This document shows positions 32,811 to 41,301 of a DNA stretch of 64,000 nt, piece after piece. The DNA is from JBKCUA01 sp046318675. GTDB taxonomy: Bacteria; Pseudomonadota; Alphaproteobacteria; JAJTHO01. How positions within the stretch are numbered: position 1 is the first letter of the stretch; every line of letters starts with the position of its first letter. Made by a program: the position numbers and the translations under genes. The notes under the pieces were generated by a model that saw only the letters and a list, made by a program, of their open reading frames with translations, did no database searches and was not told the DNA's origin. Location: positions 1-64,000 of the forward strand of contig JBKCUA010000014.1 in the NCBI GenBank assembly GCA_046318675.1, in the 5' to 3' direction.

Positions 32811-32953
32811 TTATAGCGCGTTGCGCAATTAACAGTAGACTTTAAAAATTCTTCAGCGCGCTATAAGTTATTTTTTGTTCGTCCATTCGGACGCGGCACT
32901 TTGTGCCGTGCGCTGGTTGCAGGTATACTTTTAATTATGAAACCAGCTATAAT
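32811..32953 (+). repeat. Dispersed structured repeat, copy 3 (carries the compensatory change)
   Basis: Has both outer arms (TTATAGCGCG and CGCGCTATAA). The second hairpin is CGTCC-ATTC-GGACG, where copies 1, 2 and 4 read CGGCC-ATTC-GGCCG: both sides of one base pair changed (G-C to T-A), keeping the stem. CGGCAC-TTT-GTGCCG is intact. The 3' arm of the last hairpin has one mismatch (ATGAAACCAGC). It lies between the convergent hlyD and thyX genes. Confidence 0.85.
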
Positions 32954-32965
32954 TGCAAAATGGTA

Positions 32966-33868
32966 TTACTGAGCCGCAAGCAACGCCTGCAACTCCCCCC
33001 ATTCGCGTTTACCAAGGCCGCTGGCTTCCTGCGTGACTTTTTCCCCGGCTAACAATCGCTTGATAACCGCCCATCCCGTCGCCGACAGCTGTACCGCGCC
33101 AAGACGATACTCTTTAAATGCTCCAAATGCCAATGGCACCCAGCGTTCCAATAAGCGCAATAAGACCTCGGCATAAACCCGAATTTCATATTGAGCATGA
33201 TGATCCGCGCGCAGGCGTACAAAATGGAATAAGTTATGTAAATCAATCTTCCAATACCACTGGGTGTAAAAGTTAAGGCTCAAGTTCATTCGCGCCAACT
33301 CCCGCGCAATGGCGTCGTCACCGCTGAGTAATCCCTCATAATGTTCATAAACACGTTCGGCATCACTTTTGAGTAGCTCTAACACTCGTGCAGCTTGGGC
33401 AGGGGAAAGAGGGTTTCCTCGTCCCTGATTATTAATGCTGGACTGGGCGGCAAGATGTTCTGGTTGCGGCAGATAGAATTCCTTGTCCAGCATCGAATAA
33501 CGGGCAGAATATTCATTCACATTAGCGGTACGATGGCGAATCCATTGCCGCGCAACAAAAATGGGTAACTTAATGTGGAACTTTATCTCACACATCTCAA
33601 ACGGCGTGGTGTGCCAATGGCGCATGAGGTATTGAATAAGACCCGCATCATTGGATGCCTGCTTAGTACCCTTGCCATACGATACCCGCGCTGCTTGAAC
33701 AATAGCCGAATCATCGCCCATATAATCAATAACACGAATAAAACCATGATCCAGCACGGGATGAGGAAGGTATAAAACCTCCTCAAGAGCCGGAACCGTG
33801 GCGCGGCGGGTGGGGGTTGTCTGGGCTCGAAGTTCGGCCAATTCAGGAGAGAGTGTGGGTGTGGTCAT
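32966..33868 (-). CDS. thyX: Flavin-dependent thymidylate synthase
   Basis: 300 residues from MTTPTLSPELAELRAQ; a start 12 codons earlier is possible. It makes dTMP from dUMP using FAD and methylene-tetrahydrofolate. The ThyX signature R-H-R-x7-S is RHRTANVNEYSARYS. The PFEMCEIKFHIKLPIFVARQW and LHNLFHFVRLRADHHAQYEIR segments bind FAD and substrate. No thyA is seen in the window. It is divergent from the parvulin gene. Confidence 0.95.
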   Translation of the reverse strand: MTTPTLSPELAELRAQTTPTRRATVPALEEVLYLPHPVLDHGFIRVIDYMGDDSAIVQAARVSYGKGTKQASNDAGLIQYLMRHWHTTPFEMCEIKFHIKLPIFVARQWIRHRTANVNEYSARYSMLDKEFYLPQPEHLAAQSSINNQGRGNPLSPAQAARVLELLKSDAERVYEHYEGLLSGDDAIARELARMNLSLNFYTQWYWKIDLHNLFHFVRLRADHHAQYEIRVYAEVLLRLLERWVPLAFGAFKEYRLGAVQLSATGWAVIKRLLAGEKVTQEASGLGKREWGELQALLAAQ

Positions 33869-33939
33869 TTTGCTACTTGCGTTGTGTGGGGCAAGCTGTA
33901 GCATCCCTTCGCGTTCATTGCAAAGCGAAGGAGAACTAC

Positions 33940-34755
33940 GTGCGTCACGCCTTATTTTTATTACCTTTCCTGCTTGTTCCTTTCACCGCTCAGGCACAAA
34001 CCGTTGCCACGGTGGATGGTGTGGCCATCACCAAACAACAGATTATTGATCGATTGCGCAACGTACCGCCTCAGGCCATTGCTGGACAAACCCCTGATCA
34101 GGTTCGTCAACTTGTTCTTGATGGTATAGTACGGGAAACCTTGATTGACAAGGCGGCAGAGGCTTCAAAAATCGCCGCTACTGATGACTTTAAAAAACGT
34201 ATGGAAACTTTCCGCGTAAATACCTTGCGTGAACTCTACCTGCGTAGCCGTATCGAAAAAGACGTGACTGATGAAAAGCTGAAAAAATTGTACGATGAGT
34301 TTGTCAAGTCCAATAAGGATGAGCGCGAAGTTCGCGCCAGCCATATTCTTCTGCCCAGTGAAGAGGCCGCCAAACAAGTTATACGAGACTTAGATAAGGG
34401 TGCCGATTTTGCTAAAATTGCTAATGAAAAGAGCAGCGATCCTGGAACAAAAGCCGGTGGCGGTGACCTAGGCTATTTTCGCAAAGGGATGATGGTGCCG
34501 GAGTTTTCCGAGGCGGCTTTCGGCATGAAAGCCGGGGAATACAACAAGACCCCAGTGAAAAGCCGTTTTGGCTGGCACGTTATCAAGGTTGTTGATAATC
34601 GTCCGGCGCAAGTTTTATCTTTTGATGCTGTAAAACCGCGTCTCGAACAAGAAGCCATCGGTCAGCTAGTTGAAAAACAGGTGGATGAACTACGCAATAA
34701 GGCACAGATTGATATTAACTCAAAAGAATTGTCGTCAGTACCAGTTACCAAATAA
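33940..34755 (+). CDS. Periplasmic peptidyl-prolyl isomerase, parvulin (SurA/PpiC-like)
   Basis: 271 residues starting at GTG 33940, which has AAGGAG 6 nt upstream and begins an obvious signal peptide (RHALFLLPFLLVPFTAQAQ). After an N-terminal helical chaperone domain (residues 25-120), the parvulin domain has VRASHILLPSEEAAKQV, DPGTKAGGGDLGYF, MVPEFSEAAFGMKAGE and SRFGWHVIKVVD. It probably assists folding of outer-membrane or exported proteins. A strong hairpin follows the stop. Confidence 0.88.
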   Translation: MRHALFLLPFLLVPFTAQAQTVATVDGVAITKQQIIDRLRNVPPQAIAGQTPDQVRQLVLDGIVRETLIDKAAEASKIAATDDFKKRMETFRVNTLRELYLRSRIEKDVTDEKLKKLYDEFVKSNKDEREVRASHILLPSEEAAKQVIRDLDKGADFAKIANEKSSDPGTKAGGGDLGYFRKGMMVPEFSEAAFGMKAGEYNKTPVKSRFGWHVIKVVDNRPAQVLSFDAVKPRLEQEAIGQLVEKQVDELRNKAQIDINSKELSSVPVTK

Positions 34756-34777
34756 ATACATATTGTTTAACACGATA

Positions 34778-34805
34778 CGTCCCCCCTCATGATTTGAGGG
34801 GGGCG
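34778..34805. terminator. Strong G+C hairpin after the parvulin gene
   Basis: CGTCCCCCCTCA and TTGAGGGGGGCG form a stem of about 11 bp with a four-base loop, 23 bp after the stop codon. The sequence after it is CTTTCC, so the U-run is poor. Confidence 0.55.
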
Positions 34806-34961
34806 CTTTCCATGGGGCGCGGCCTTTGAACAAAGCATTAAGGTGCGATGATGGTTCTATTCTGAACAACCCAGTTACTGTACAAAATCAACTTTACCCA
34901 CCCGTTTTGCATAAAAACCTTTTTTCACTATTTCTTAATAGTATCTTGTTAGCCAAAATTG

Positions 34962-36344
34962 GTGAAAGACACACATAAAATACTGCACCCACTATCTATA
35001 TCACGCATGGGTCTTATCTTGGTGCTTGGCGTTTTTTTGTCGAGTCTTTTTCACTTTATTCACATCTTTAACGATTCAAAGCCAATGTTTTTATGGTATT
35101 TTTTTACTAGCTCTGCGTTATTATTGGTAATACTCACTGCTGCAATATCATTAACCTTAAGATTGCGGCGACAAGCCAATGCTAATAAAGAACTTTTGAC
35201 AAGATATGAAGATTTAAAACGTAAAGATGAACAACAGCATTTATTTTTGGGAAAAATAAGTCACGAATTGTTAACCCCTATTCATGCTATTTGCAATTTT
35301 GCCGATTTATTGGCTCAGCAGGATTTAAACACCAAAAGTGCTAAAATATTAAAAAATATGCAAGTAGCCGCAGAAACAGTGCAACACATCATGCGTGATT
35401 TTCTTGATATGGTCAAACTTCACAATGGTGTGGTGCATATTGAACAGATGGATTTTGAGGTTGGTGCATGGTTTGATGAAACCTGCGCTATGCTAAGCCC
35501 AAAGGCAGCAATAAAAAATCTTGCCTATCAAGTGCGTAATACTGCCCCAAATCCTAAATATGTTACCGGCGATCCATGGCGATTGCGTCAAGTGTTGTTG
35601 AATCTCATCAGTAACGCTATTAAATATACTGACGAAGGTTTTGTGTTTGTACACATGGACGTTACCTCTCAGGGCACTATTACCTTGCATATTTCAGATA
35701 GTGGTCGAGGCATTGATCCCGAACAACAAAAACGCTTATTCAGGCCTTTTGCAAATTTTGCCATCGGTGCCGAAGTCATGGACAGCAGCGGTCTTGGCCT
35801 AGCTATTACGCAACAATTTGTGCACTTGCTCAAAGGGAACATTAGCGTGGAATCAACCCCAGGTACAGGGAGCACATTTACGGTCGAAGTCCCATTTATT
35901 GCTAAAAAAGAGCTTCCGACGGCTTTACCCCCCCCGGCAAGTGGTCATGCTTTCCACGCGGTACGCCTGCTCTATGCTGATGATCAGCAAATTAACCAAG
36001 AAATCCTTGCGGCTATGGCAGGCTCCATGTCCGTAGAACTCGATAATGTCGCCGATGGTGCTGCGGCAATTTCTTGCGCCAAGAATAACCGTTATGATTT
36101 GATTATACTTGATTTAAATATGCCAATGTTGGACGGTTTTGCTACGGCACAAATATTGCGCGCCCAATCTGGGTATAATCAGAAAACGCCCCTTATCGCT
36201 TTGACCGGGGCACCGTCACCGGAAACCCATCATAAGGCTCGCCAATCTGGATTTGATATTGTTTTAGAAAAACCATTTCGCCGTGGAGCGTTACTAGAAT
36301 TACTACAAAAACATACCCATGGTTCAACATCCACAGCGGCATAG
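34962..36344 (+). CDS. Hybrid histidine kinase with C-terminal receiver
   Basis: About 460 residues. Two N-terminal membrane helices (MGLILVLGVFLSSLFHFIHI and FFTSSALLLVILTAAISLTL) are separated by a very short loop, so it has little sensing domain outside the membrane. A coiled coil then leads to the HisKA H-box KISHELLTPIHAI, with the histidine near residue 100. The ATPase domain has NLISNAIKYT, DSGRGID and SSGLGLAI. The receiver domain has YADDQQINQ, LIILDLNMPMLDG with the phosphoacceptor Asp, ALTG and LEKP. The start is uncertain (GTG 34962, TTG 34959, or ATG 35007). No cognate regulator is adjacent. Confidence 0.9.
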   Translation: MKDTHKILHPLSISRMGLILVLGVFLSSLFHFIHIFNDSKPMFLWYFFTSSALLLVILTAAISLTLRLRRQANANKELLTRYEDLKRKDEQQHLFLGKISHELLTPIHAICNFADLLAQQDLNTKSAKILKNMQVAAETVQHIMRDFLDMVKLHNGVVHIEQMDFEVGAWFDETCAMLSPKAAIKNLAYQVRNTAPNPKYVTGDPWRLRQVLLNLISNAIKYTDEGFVFVHMDVTSQGTITLHISDSGRGIDPEQQKRLFRPFANFAIGAEVMDSSGLGLAITQQFVHLLKGNISVESTPGTGSTFTVEVPFIAKKELPTALPPPASGHAFHAVRLLYADDQQINQEILAAMAGSMSVELDNVADGAAAISCAKNNRYDLIILDLNMPMLDGFATAQILRAQSGYNQKTPLIALTGAPSPETHHKARQSGFDIVLEKPFRRGALLELLQKHTHGSTSTAA

Positions 36345-36405
36345 AATAAATTTTAATTGCAGTTAAAATTCTTCTTGTAAATTTTGTTTTTTGCTTTCAC
36401 AGTAA

Positions 36406-37551
36406 ATGGTGATGCAACATTATGCCCACCATGATCCCCAAAAAAACTACGATTCAGTGGAATCTACAGCAGCATCAGTAATCAGCATCGGCACAGCGGC
36501 CACCGGCACCAGCATCACCAACCACACCGAACGGCGCAGTCGTCTTGATCGCCGACAAACACAATCTGGAACCCTGCCTTTTGCGGAACGGCGCGGAAAC
36601 CGAGATCGGCGCGATGGCACCGCGGAAATATCGTCTTTTCAGGATATTCCAACACACTTAAACTTGCTTGATCATGGCGGAGTATTGGTAAAAAAACGCC
36701 GCCGCCGGGTTATCTTAGCGGCCAGTGCATTGGTCAGCGGGACACAGCTTTTTGCCGCCTCTGGTTTTGCCATGGCTTTATTATCCCTGTTTGGCCTGGG
36801 GGCTGGGGTTATGGCTTTGTTTGATAAAGTTTTAGCGGTGATACAGCCGATAAGTCAGCATTTGACACCGCTACTCAAGGTGGCTCAGGCGCAGGGGTTG
36901 CCCGCGGACGATCTCGCCGGAATGCTGCACAAAAAACTGATTCCCCATAATTTATTGCGACGCTGGGGCTTTTACGCGGCAGCAACCATGTTTGGCCGTG
37001 GATCGGGAAGCTTTTGGATGGGAGCGACATCTTTAACCTCATTAGCCGTAGGGTTGCCGTCTTTAGGTGCGGATATTATGGCCTTCAGCAGCGGTAGCTT
37101 GCTACTGCACCAAGCGGTGCGGGATGCGCTGCCCCAGATTCTGGAGTACCGGTATCATTTTGCTCCGGATCAGATTGCGCTGCGGATTGGTCAAGCTGTT
37201 GATTTTTATCAAAAGAGCACCAGTCTCACCCCGCAAAAAACGATAATAAATCTTGTGGATGTGGGGCAGGCACTGGCTCGTCATCATGATGCGGCTCAAA
37301 CTCTTGACACTAAGCATCAACAGCACATAGAAAATGAGCTGGAAGCTCCCCTTGAAGCCATGCTGCATACATTACCCAGCTTTGCCAAGCGCGCCGGGGT
37401 CGCCTTAGCCCAAGAAACAAAAAAAGAAAAAACATTTGAAAAATCAAAAGAAATTTTAAAGCCTATCAGCCAAGAACTAGAGCGCGAGATGCAACACTTT
37501 GCCAAAAACGTCTATGCTCATAGCCACGCCCGCACCCGCGAACAAGCCTAG
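36406..37551 (+). CDS. Hypothetical membrane-associated protein
   Basis: 381 residues (ATG at 36406 or 36412). I do not recognise the family. The N-terminal part carries two copies of an arginine motif, ERRSRLDRR and ERRGNRDRR, about 14 residues apart; similar RRxxxDRR motifs occur near the start of several unrelated alphaproteobacterial cytoplasmic proteins. A KKRRRR stretch precedes a hydrophobic region (residues 105-140). A second glycine/alanine-rich hydrophobic region lies at 195-235. The C-terminal third is a charged helical tail. The stop codon is part of a tandem TAGAGGTGCCC repeat. Confidence 0.65.
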   Translation: MVMQHYAHHDPQKNYDSVESTAASVISIGTAATGTSITNHTERRSRLDRRQTQSGTLPFAERRGNRDRRDGTAEISSFQDIPTHLNLLDHGGVLVKKRRRRVILAASALVSGTQLFAASGFAMALLSLFGLGAGVMALFDKVLAVIQPISQHLTPLLKVAQAQGLPADDLAGMLHKKLIPHNLLRRWGFYAAATMFGRGSGSFWMGATSLTSLAVGLPSLGADIMAFSSGSLLLHQAVRDALPQILEYRYHFAPDQIALRIGQAVDFYQKSTSLTPQKTIINLVDVGQALARHHDAAQTLDTKHQQHIENELEAPLEAMLHTLPSFAKRAGVALAQETKKEKTFEKSKEILKPISQELEREMQHFAKNVYAHSHARTREQA

Positions 37552-37570
37552 AGGTGCCCTAGAGGTGCCC
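37549..37570 (+). repeat. Tandem duplicate of the repeat-family terminal motif
   Basis: TAGAGGTGCCC occurs twice in perfect tandem. The same AGAGGTGCCC motif terminates the dispersed repeats at 19.99 and 41.30 kb. No repeat core is attached here. The first copy provides the stop codon of the preceding gene. Confidence 0.7.
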
Positions 37571-37607
37571 CTAGCTTTTTTCCCACGCCCGTGGCATAAG
37601 TCCGGCC

Positions 37608-38957
37608 ATGTTCAATAGCCTAACCCAGAAAATTACCACTGTTTTTGAAACCTTAACTCGGCGCGGCACCCTCAATACTGATGATGTTGATACCGCGCTG
37701 AGGGAGATTCGCATTGCGTTGCTGGAGGCCGACGTGGCTTTGCCAGTACTCAAGGATTTTATTGCCGGAGTCAAAACAAAAGCCGTGGGTGCCGATGTGC
37801 TTAAAAGCATTCGCCCTGGACAGATGGTGGTGAAAATTGTCCACGATGCCCTTGTGGAGCTCTTGGGCGGCGAGGCAGAGGTTGACCCCTTGCCGCTGAA
37901 CGTCCAGCCCCCGGCGGTTATTCTCCTCTGCGGCCTACAAGGTTCCGGTAAAACCACCAGCGCGGCAAAACTGGCAAAATACCTGATGGCGCGGCGGGGG
38001 AAAAAGATTTTGCTGGCCTCTCTTGACGTTTATCGTCCAGCGGCGCAAGAACAATTACAACAGCTGGCCAAGACTATCGCCGTGGATAGCCTTCCTATTA
38101 TTGAGGGCGAAAAGCCCCTCGCTATTACCCATCGGGCATTGGAGCAAGCACGGCTTGGCGGTTATGATGCCTTGCTGCTCGATTCCGCCGGGCGTTTGCA
38201 CGTCGATGAAGAGTTGATGCAGGAAATCAAGGCCGTTCATGCCGCAGCAACCCCGGTACAGACCCTGCTGGTGGCCGATGCCATGACCGGACAGGACGCG
38301 GTAAACGTGGCGCGGGCGTTTGCCGATGCCCTGCCCATCTCCGGCATTATTCTTACCCGGATGGATGCCGAAGCCCGGGGCGGGGCGGCACTGTCCATGC
38401 GCGCCATAACCGGGGCACCCATTCGCTTTATGGGAGTTGGGGAACGGCCTGATGCGCTTGAAGAATTCCATGCCCGCCGGGTGGCCGATCGCATTTTGGG
38501 CATGGGCGATGTTGTCTCGCTGGTTGAGAAAGCCGCCGCCAATATTGATGCAGCCGAAGCCGAAAAGCTTACCGCCAAACTGCAAAAAGGGCAGTTTGAT
38601 TTTGAGGATTTACTGGGGCAACTGCGCCAAATGCGCCGCATGGGCGGGCTGTCGTCTCTCATGGGGATGCTGCCAACAGCAGCAAAAGGCGTTGATGCGA
38701 AAGAAGCCGAAAAAAAACTGCGCCAACAAGAAGCGATTATCCTTTCCATGACGCCCGCTGAACGGCGCAAGCCCGCCCTGCTCAACGCCAGCCGCAAGCG
38801 GCGCATTGCCGCCGGAGCCGGGGCCGATGTGCCGGCAGTAAATCGGTTGTTGAAACAACAAGAGCAAATGGCTCAAGTGATGAAAAAACTGGGGGGAATG
38901 GACAAGAAGAAGCTGTTACGGGCAGGAATTAAAGGCGATTTGCAGGGGTTGTTTTGA
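37608..38957 (+). CDS. ffh: Signal recognition particle protein Ffh
   Basis: 449 residues. The GTPase that targets nascent membrane proteins with the 4.5S RNA. The N domain (residues 1-90) has ALLEADVAL. The G domain shows LCGLQGSGKTTSAAKLA, DVYRPAAQEQL, LLDSAGRLHVDEELM, LTRMDAEARGGAALS and GVGERPDALEEF. The M domain has LGQLRQMRRMGGLSSLMGML, MTPAERRKPALL and the RKRRIAAGAGADVPAVNRLL RNA-binding helix-turn-helix. The usual rpsP-rimM-trmD-rplS genes do not follow; purS converges instead with a 6 bp gap. Confidence 0.96.
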   Translation: MFNSLTQKITTVFETLTRRGTLNTDDVDTALREIRIALLEADVALPVLKDFIAGVKTKAVGADVLKSIRPGQMVVKIVHDALVELLGGEAEVDPLPLNVQPPAVILLCGLQGSGKTTSAAKLAKYLMARRGKKILLASLDVYRPAAQEQLQQLAKTIAVDSLPIIEGEKPLAITHRALEQARLGGYDALLLDSAGRLHVDEELMQEIKAVHAAATPVQTLLVADAMTGQDAVNVARAFADALPISGIILTRMDAEARGGAALSMRAITGAPIRFMGVGERPDALEEFHARRVADRILGMGDVVSLVEKAAANIDAAEAEKLTAKLQKGQFDFEDLLGQLRQMRRMGGLSSLMGMLPTAAKGVDAKEAEKKLRQQEAIILSMTPAERRKPALLNASRKRRIAAGAGADVPAVNRLLKQQEQMAQVMKKLGGMDKKKLLRAGIKGDLQGLF

Positions 38958-38963
38958 AAGCCC

Positions 38964-39206
38964 CTACGCAATCAGCTCTATATTAAACGACTCAATCACT
39001 GTATTGGCCAACAGCTTCCGGCTCATAGCATCAAGCTGGTGCTTTGCCGCCGCTTCATCATCAGCAACTAAGGCAATATCAAAAAACTTTCCCTGACGCA
39101 CCTCGGCCACGCCGTCAAAGCCTAGACCGTGCAAGGCTTTTTCAATAGCCTGACCCTGGGGATCAAGCACGCCGGGCTTTAAGAAAACGTGCACCCGTGC
39201 CTTCAT
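38964..39206 (-). CDS. purS: Phosphoribosylformylglycinamidine synthase subunit PurS
   Basis: 80 residues, full length for PurS, the small dimeric subunit that bridges PurL and PurQ and channels ammonia. KARVHVFLKPGVLDPQGQAI and GFDGVAEVRQGKFFDIAL are diagnostic. It follows purC with a four-base ATGA overlap. purQ and purL, which must exist for PurS to work, are not in the window. Confidence 0.94.
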   Translation of the reverse strand: MKARVHVFLKPGVLDPQGQAIEKALHGLGFDGVAEVRQGKFFDIALVADDEAAAKHQLDAMSRKLLANTVIESFNIELIA

Positions 39207-39982
39207 GATACAACCTCATCTTTATCCCGTTGTGTAAACCCGTCTTTTGGTAAGACCCCAAGCCGTCTGGCCACTTCCTGATAGGCTTCGCGCATACCGC
39301 CCATATCCTTGCGGAAGCGATCTTTGTCCATCGGCTCATTCGTTTTGATGTCCCACAGACGACAGGAATCAGGGGAAATTTCATCGGCGAGGTAAATCTC
39401 AACCTCACCATCCTCGTTAACTAAGCGACCAAATTCAACCTTAAAATCGACAAGCTTGAGGCCAATACCGGCAAACAGGCCGCACAGAAAATCGTTCACC
39501 CGCTGCGCCATGCTGGCCATGATTTGCAATTCCTGCGGTGCCGCCCATTCAAAAGCAATGGCGTGATCCTCCGTCACCAGGGGATCGCCTAGGGCATCAT
39601 TTTTGTAATACAGCTCAAACAATGGCTGGGGCAGGGGGCTACCCTCAGTGAGGCCAAGGCGCTTGGCAAGACTTCCAGCAATAACATTGCGCGCCACGAC
39701 CTCCAGCGGGATAATCTCCAACTGCCGAATCAGTTGCTCACGCATATTAATACGGCGAATGAAATGGGTTGGAATCCCAACGTCCTCAAGGCGCATCATG
39801 ATATATTCAGAAATTAGGTTGTTGATAACCCCCTTGCCTTCAATAATCGCGTGTTTTTTGTTGTTAAAGGCGGTGGTGTCGTCTTTGAAATATTGTACCA
39901 ATGTACCCGGTTGCGTTCCCTCGAACAAAACCTTGGCTTTACCTTCATAGATTTTAACGCGACGCGGAGCAGGTTTTTGCAT
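39203..39982 (-). CDS. purC: Phosphoribosylaminoimidazole-succinocarboxamide synthase (SAICAR synthase)
   Basis: About 259 residues from MQKPAPRRVKIYEGKAK, preceded by AGGAGG; two further in-frame starts upstream (to 40069) would add a leader not typical of PurC. It ligates aspartate to CAIR in purine synthesis. YEGKAKVLFEG is the nucleotide-binding loop. FKDDTTAFNNKK, EVVARNVIAGSLAKRLG, DFKVEFGR and LADEISPDSCRLWD are conserved motifs. It is the first gene of purC-purS and is divergent from the transglycosylase gene. Confidence 0.95.
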   Translation of the reverse strand: MQKPAPRRVKIYEGKAKVLFEGTQPGTLVQYFKDDTTAFNNKKHAIIEGKGVINNLISEYIMMRLEDVGIPTHFIRRINMREQLIRQLEIIPLEVVARNVIAGSLAKRLGLTEGSPLPQPLFELYYKNDALGDPLVTEDHAIAFEWAAPQELQIMASMAQRVNDFLCGLFAGIGLKLVDFKVEFGRLVNEDGEVEIYLADEISPDSCRLWDIKTNEPMDKDRFRKDMGGMREAYQEVARRLGVLPKDGFTQRDKDEVVS

Positions 39983-40221
39983 AACCCTCCTGTAGCAGCG
40001 ACGCACCATCGCTGCAAGCGTTGCAAGGGTTCCATTTTTTAAAAGGAGATTTTTCATCGCAGCTCCCACTTATAATGAATGATTATGCCTGCCGCAATTG
40101 CCTTGCCACGGTGCCTGACAAAGTTCGATTTTTCTGTTGAAATTGTAATGCAAATAAGATAAATTATTCTTGCAATTAAGTTCTGTTAATACTTTGGTAT
40201 TCCTTTTGCATTATATCGGAT

Positions 40222-41010
40222 ATGATGTCTCGAAACCTTTTTTTGACCTTGATGCTTGTGACGGTGGCTCTAGTTAGTTCTGCAGCTCATGCCCGTGGTA
40301 TTAATGTTGACCCTACCAGAGTTTGTCACCGGGCTATTGAAGAAACGGAATACCGAGAGCGGTTGCCCATGCGATTGCTGGAGGCCATTGCATTGACAGA
40401 ATCAGCCAGGCGTGATCCTGAAACTAATAAGGTTGTTGCTTGGCCATGGACGGTCATGGCTGAAGGACAAGGACGCTATTTTGATAGCAAAAAAGAAGCA
40501 ATGGCGGCCGTGCGGCGTCTTCAAGCTAAAGGTATTAAGAATATTGATGTTGGTTGTATGCAAGTGAACCTGCTGCATCATAAAAAAGCCTTCAAAAGCC
40601 TTGATCAGGCTTTTGATCCCAAAGAAAATGTTACATATGCCGCACGTTTTTTACGCGGGTTGTATGAAGAAAAAAATTCTTGGGTTAAAGCCATTGGTAA
40701 TTACCATTCCCGCAACGATAAGTTTCATACTCGCTATCGTGATAAAGTGTTGACGCAGTGGCGCAAAACCAAATCTAGTGGTGGTGCAGCCATTGTTGCG
40801 AGCCGTGGTAAAAGCCCAGCATTGCCTCGCCCGGTGTTACATAATCTTGCCGCATTAAAACAACGCGACAGTGTCATGGAAAGACGTCGTGCTTCACATT
40901 TACGGGTAGTAGATGCCAAAGGCAACACAGTTCCTGGGCGTCTGGCTAGTGTAAGCAGTGAGCGACAAGGTAAAGGGATTACTTATCGTTATCGTTATAT
41001 GGAGCAATAA
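40222..41010 (+). CDS. Periplasmic lytic transglycosylase (SLT domain)
   Basis: 262 residues with a signal peptide (RNLFLTLMLVTVALVSSAAHA). The SLT fold follows: MRLLEAIALTESAR with the catalytic glutamate, IDVGCMQVNLLHHK, ENVTYAARFLRGLYEE and WVKAIGNYHSRND, matching the family's ES, GLMQ-like, AAxYL and YN/H blocks. It cleaves peptidoglycan glycan strands, often to make room for envelope machines. The C-terminal 90 residues are basic and lack a recognised domain. The gene ends 7 bp before a MITE-like element. Confidence 0.88.
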   Translation: MMSRNLFLTLMLVTVALVSSAAHARGINVDPTRVCHRAIEETEYRERLPMRLLEAIALTESARRDPETNKVVAWPWTVMAEGQGRYFDSKKEAMAAVRRLQAKGIKNIDVGCMQVNLLHHKKAFKSLDQAFDPKENVTYAARFLRGLYEEKNSWVKAIGNYHSRNDKFHTRYRDKVLTQWRKTKSSGGAAIVASRGKSPALPRPVLHNLAALKQRDSVMERRRASHLRVVDAKGNTVPGRLASVSSERQGKGITYRYRYMEQ

Positions 41011-41016
41011 TGTTAT

Positions 41017-41301
41017 GGGACACCTCTATTAACCTCATTTCTAGGGCCATTGGCGTCGTCAGGTCTATGCTCGCAATCCGCACGTACGTTTGAGTACGCT
41101 TACGTTTGCTCGCCTAGCCCATCAGAGCCACTCATCCCTATAAATGGATTATAGCGCGTTGCGTAATTAGCGGTAGATATTGATAAAGTCTTCAGCGCGC
41201 TATAAGTTATTTTTATTCGGCCATTCGGCCGCGGCACTTTGTGCCGTGCGCTGGTCGCAACTATACTTTTAATTGTGCAACCAGCTATAATAGAGGTGCC
41301 C
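41017..41301 (+). mobile_element. Complete MITE-like copy of the dispersed repeat (copy 4)
   Basis: The left end GGGACACCTCTATTAA (41017-41032) and the right end ATAATAGAGGTGCCC (41287-41301) are terminal inverted repeats with one extra base in the left arm. Both ends are bounded by TAT, a possible target duplication. Inside are about 117 bp of unshared DNA and then the core (41149 onward) with TTATAGCGCG/CGCGCTATAA, CGGCC-ATTC-GGCCG, CGGCAC-TTT-GTGCCG and GCTGG/CCAGC arms. It encodes no protein and fills the 290 bp between the transglycosylase and zapE stops. Confidence 0.75.
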
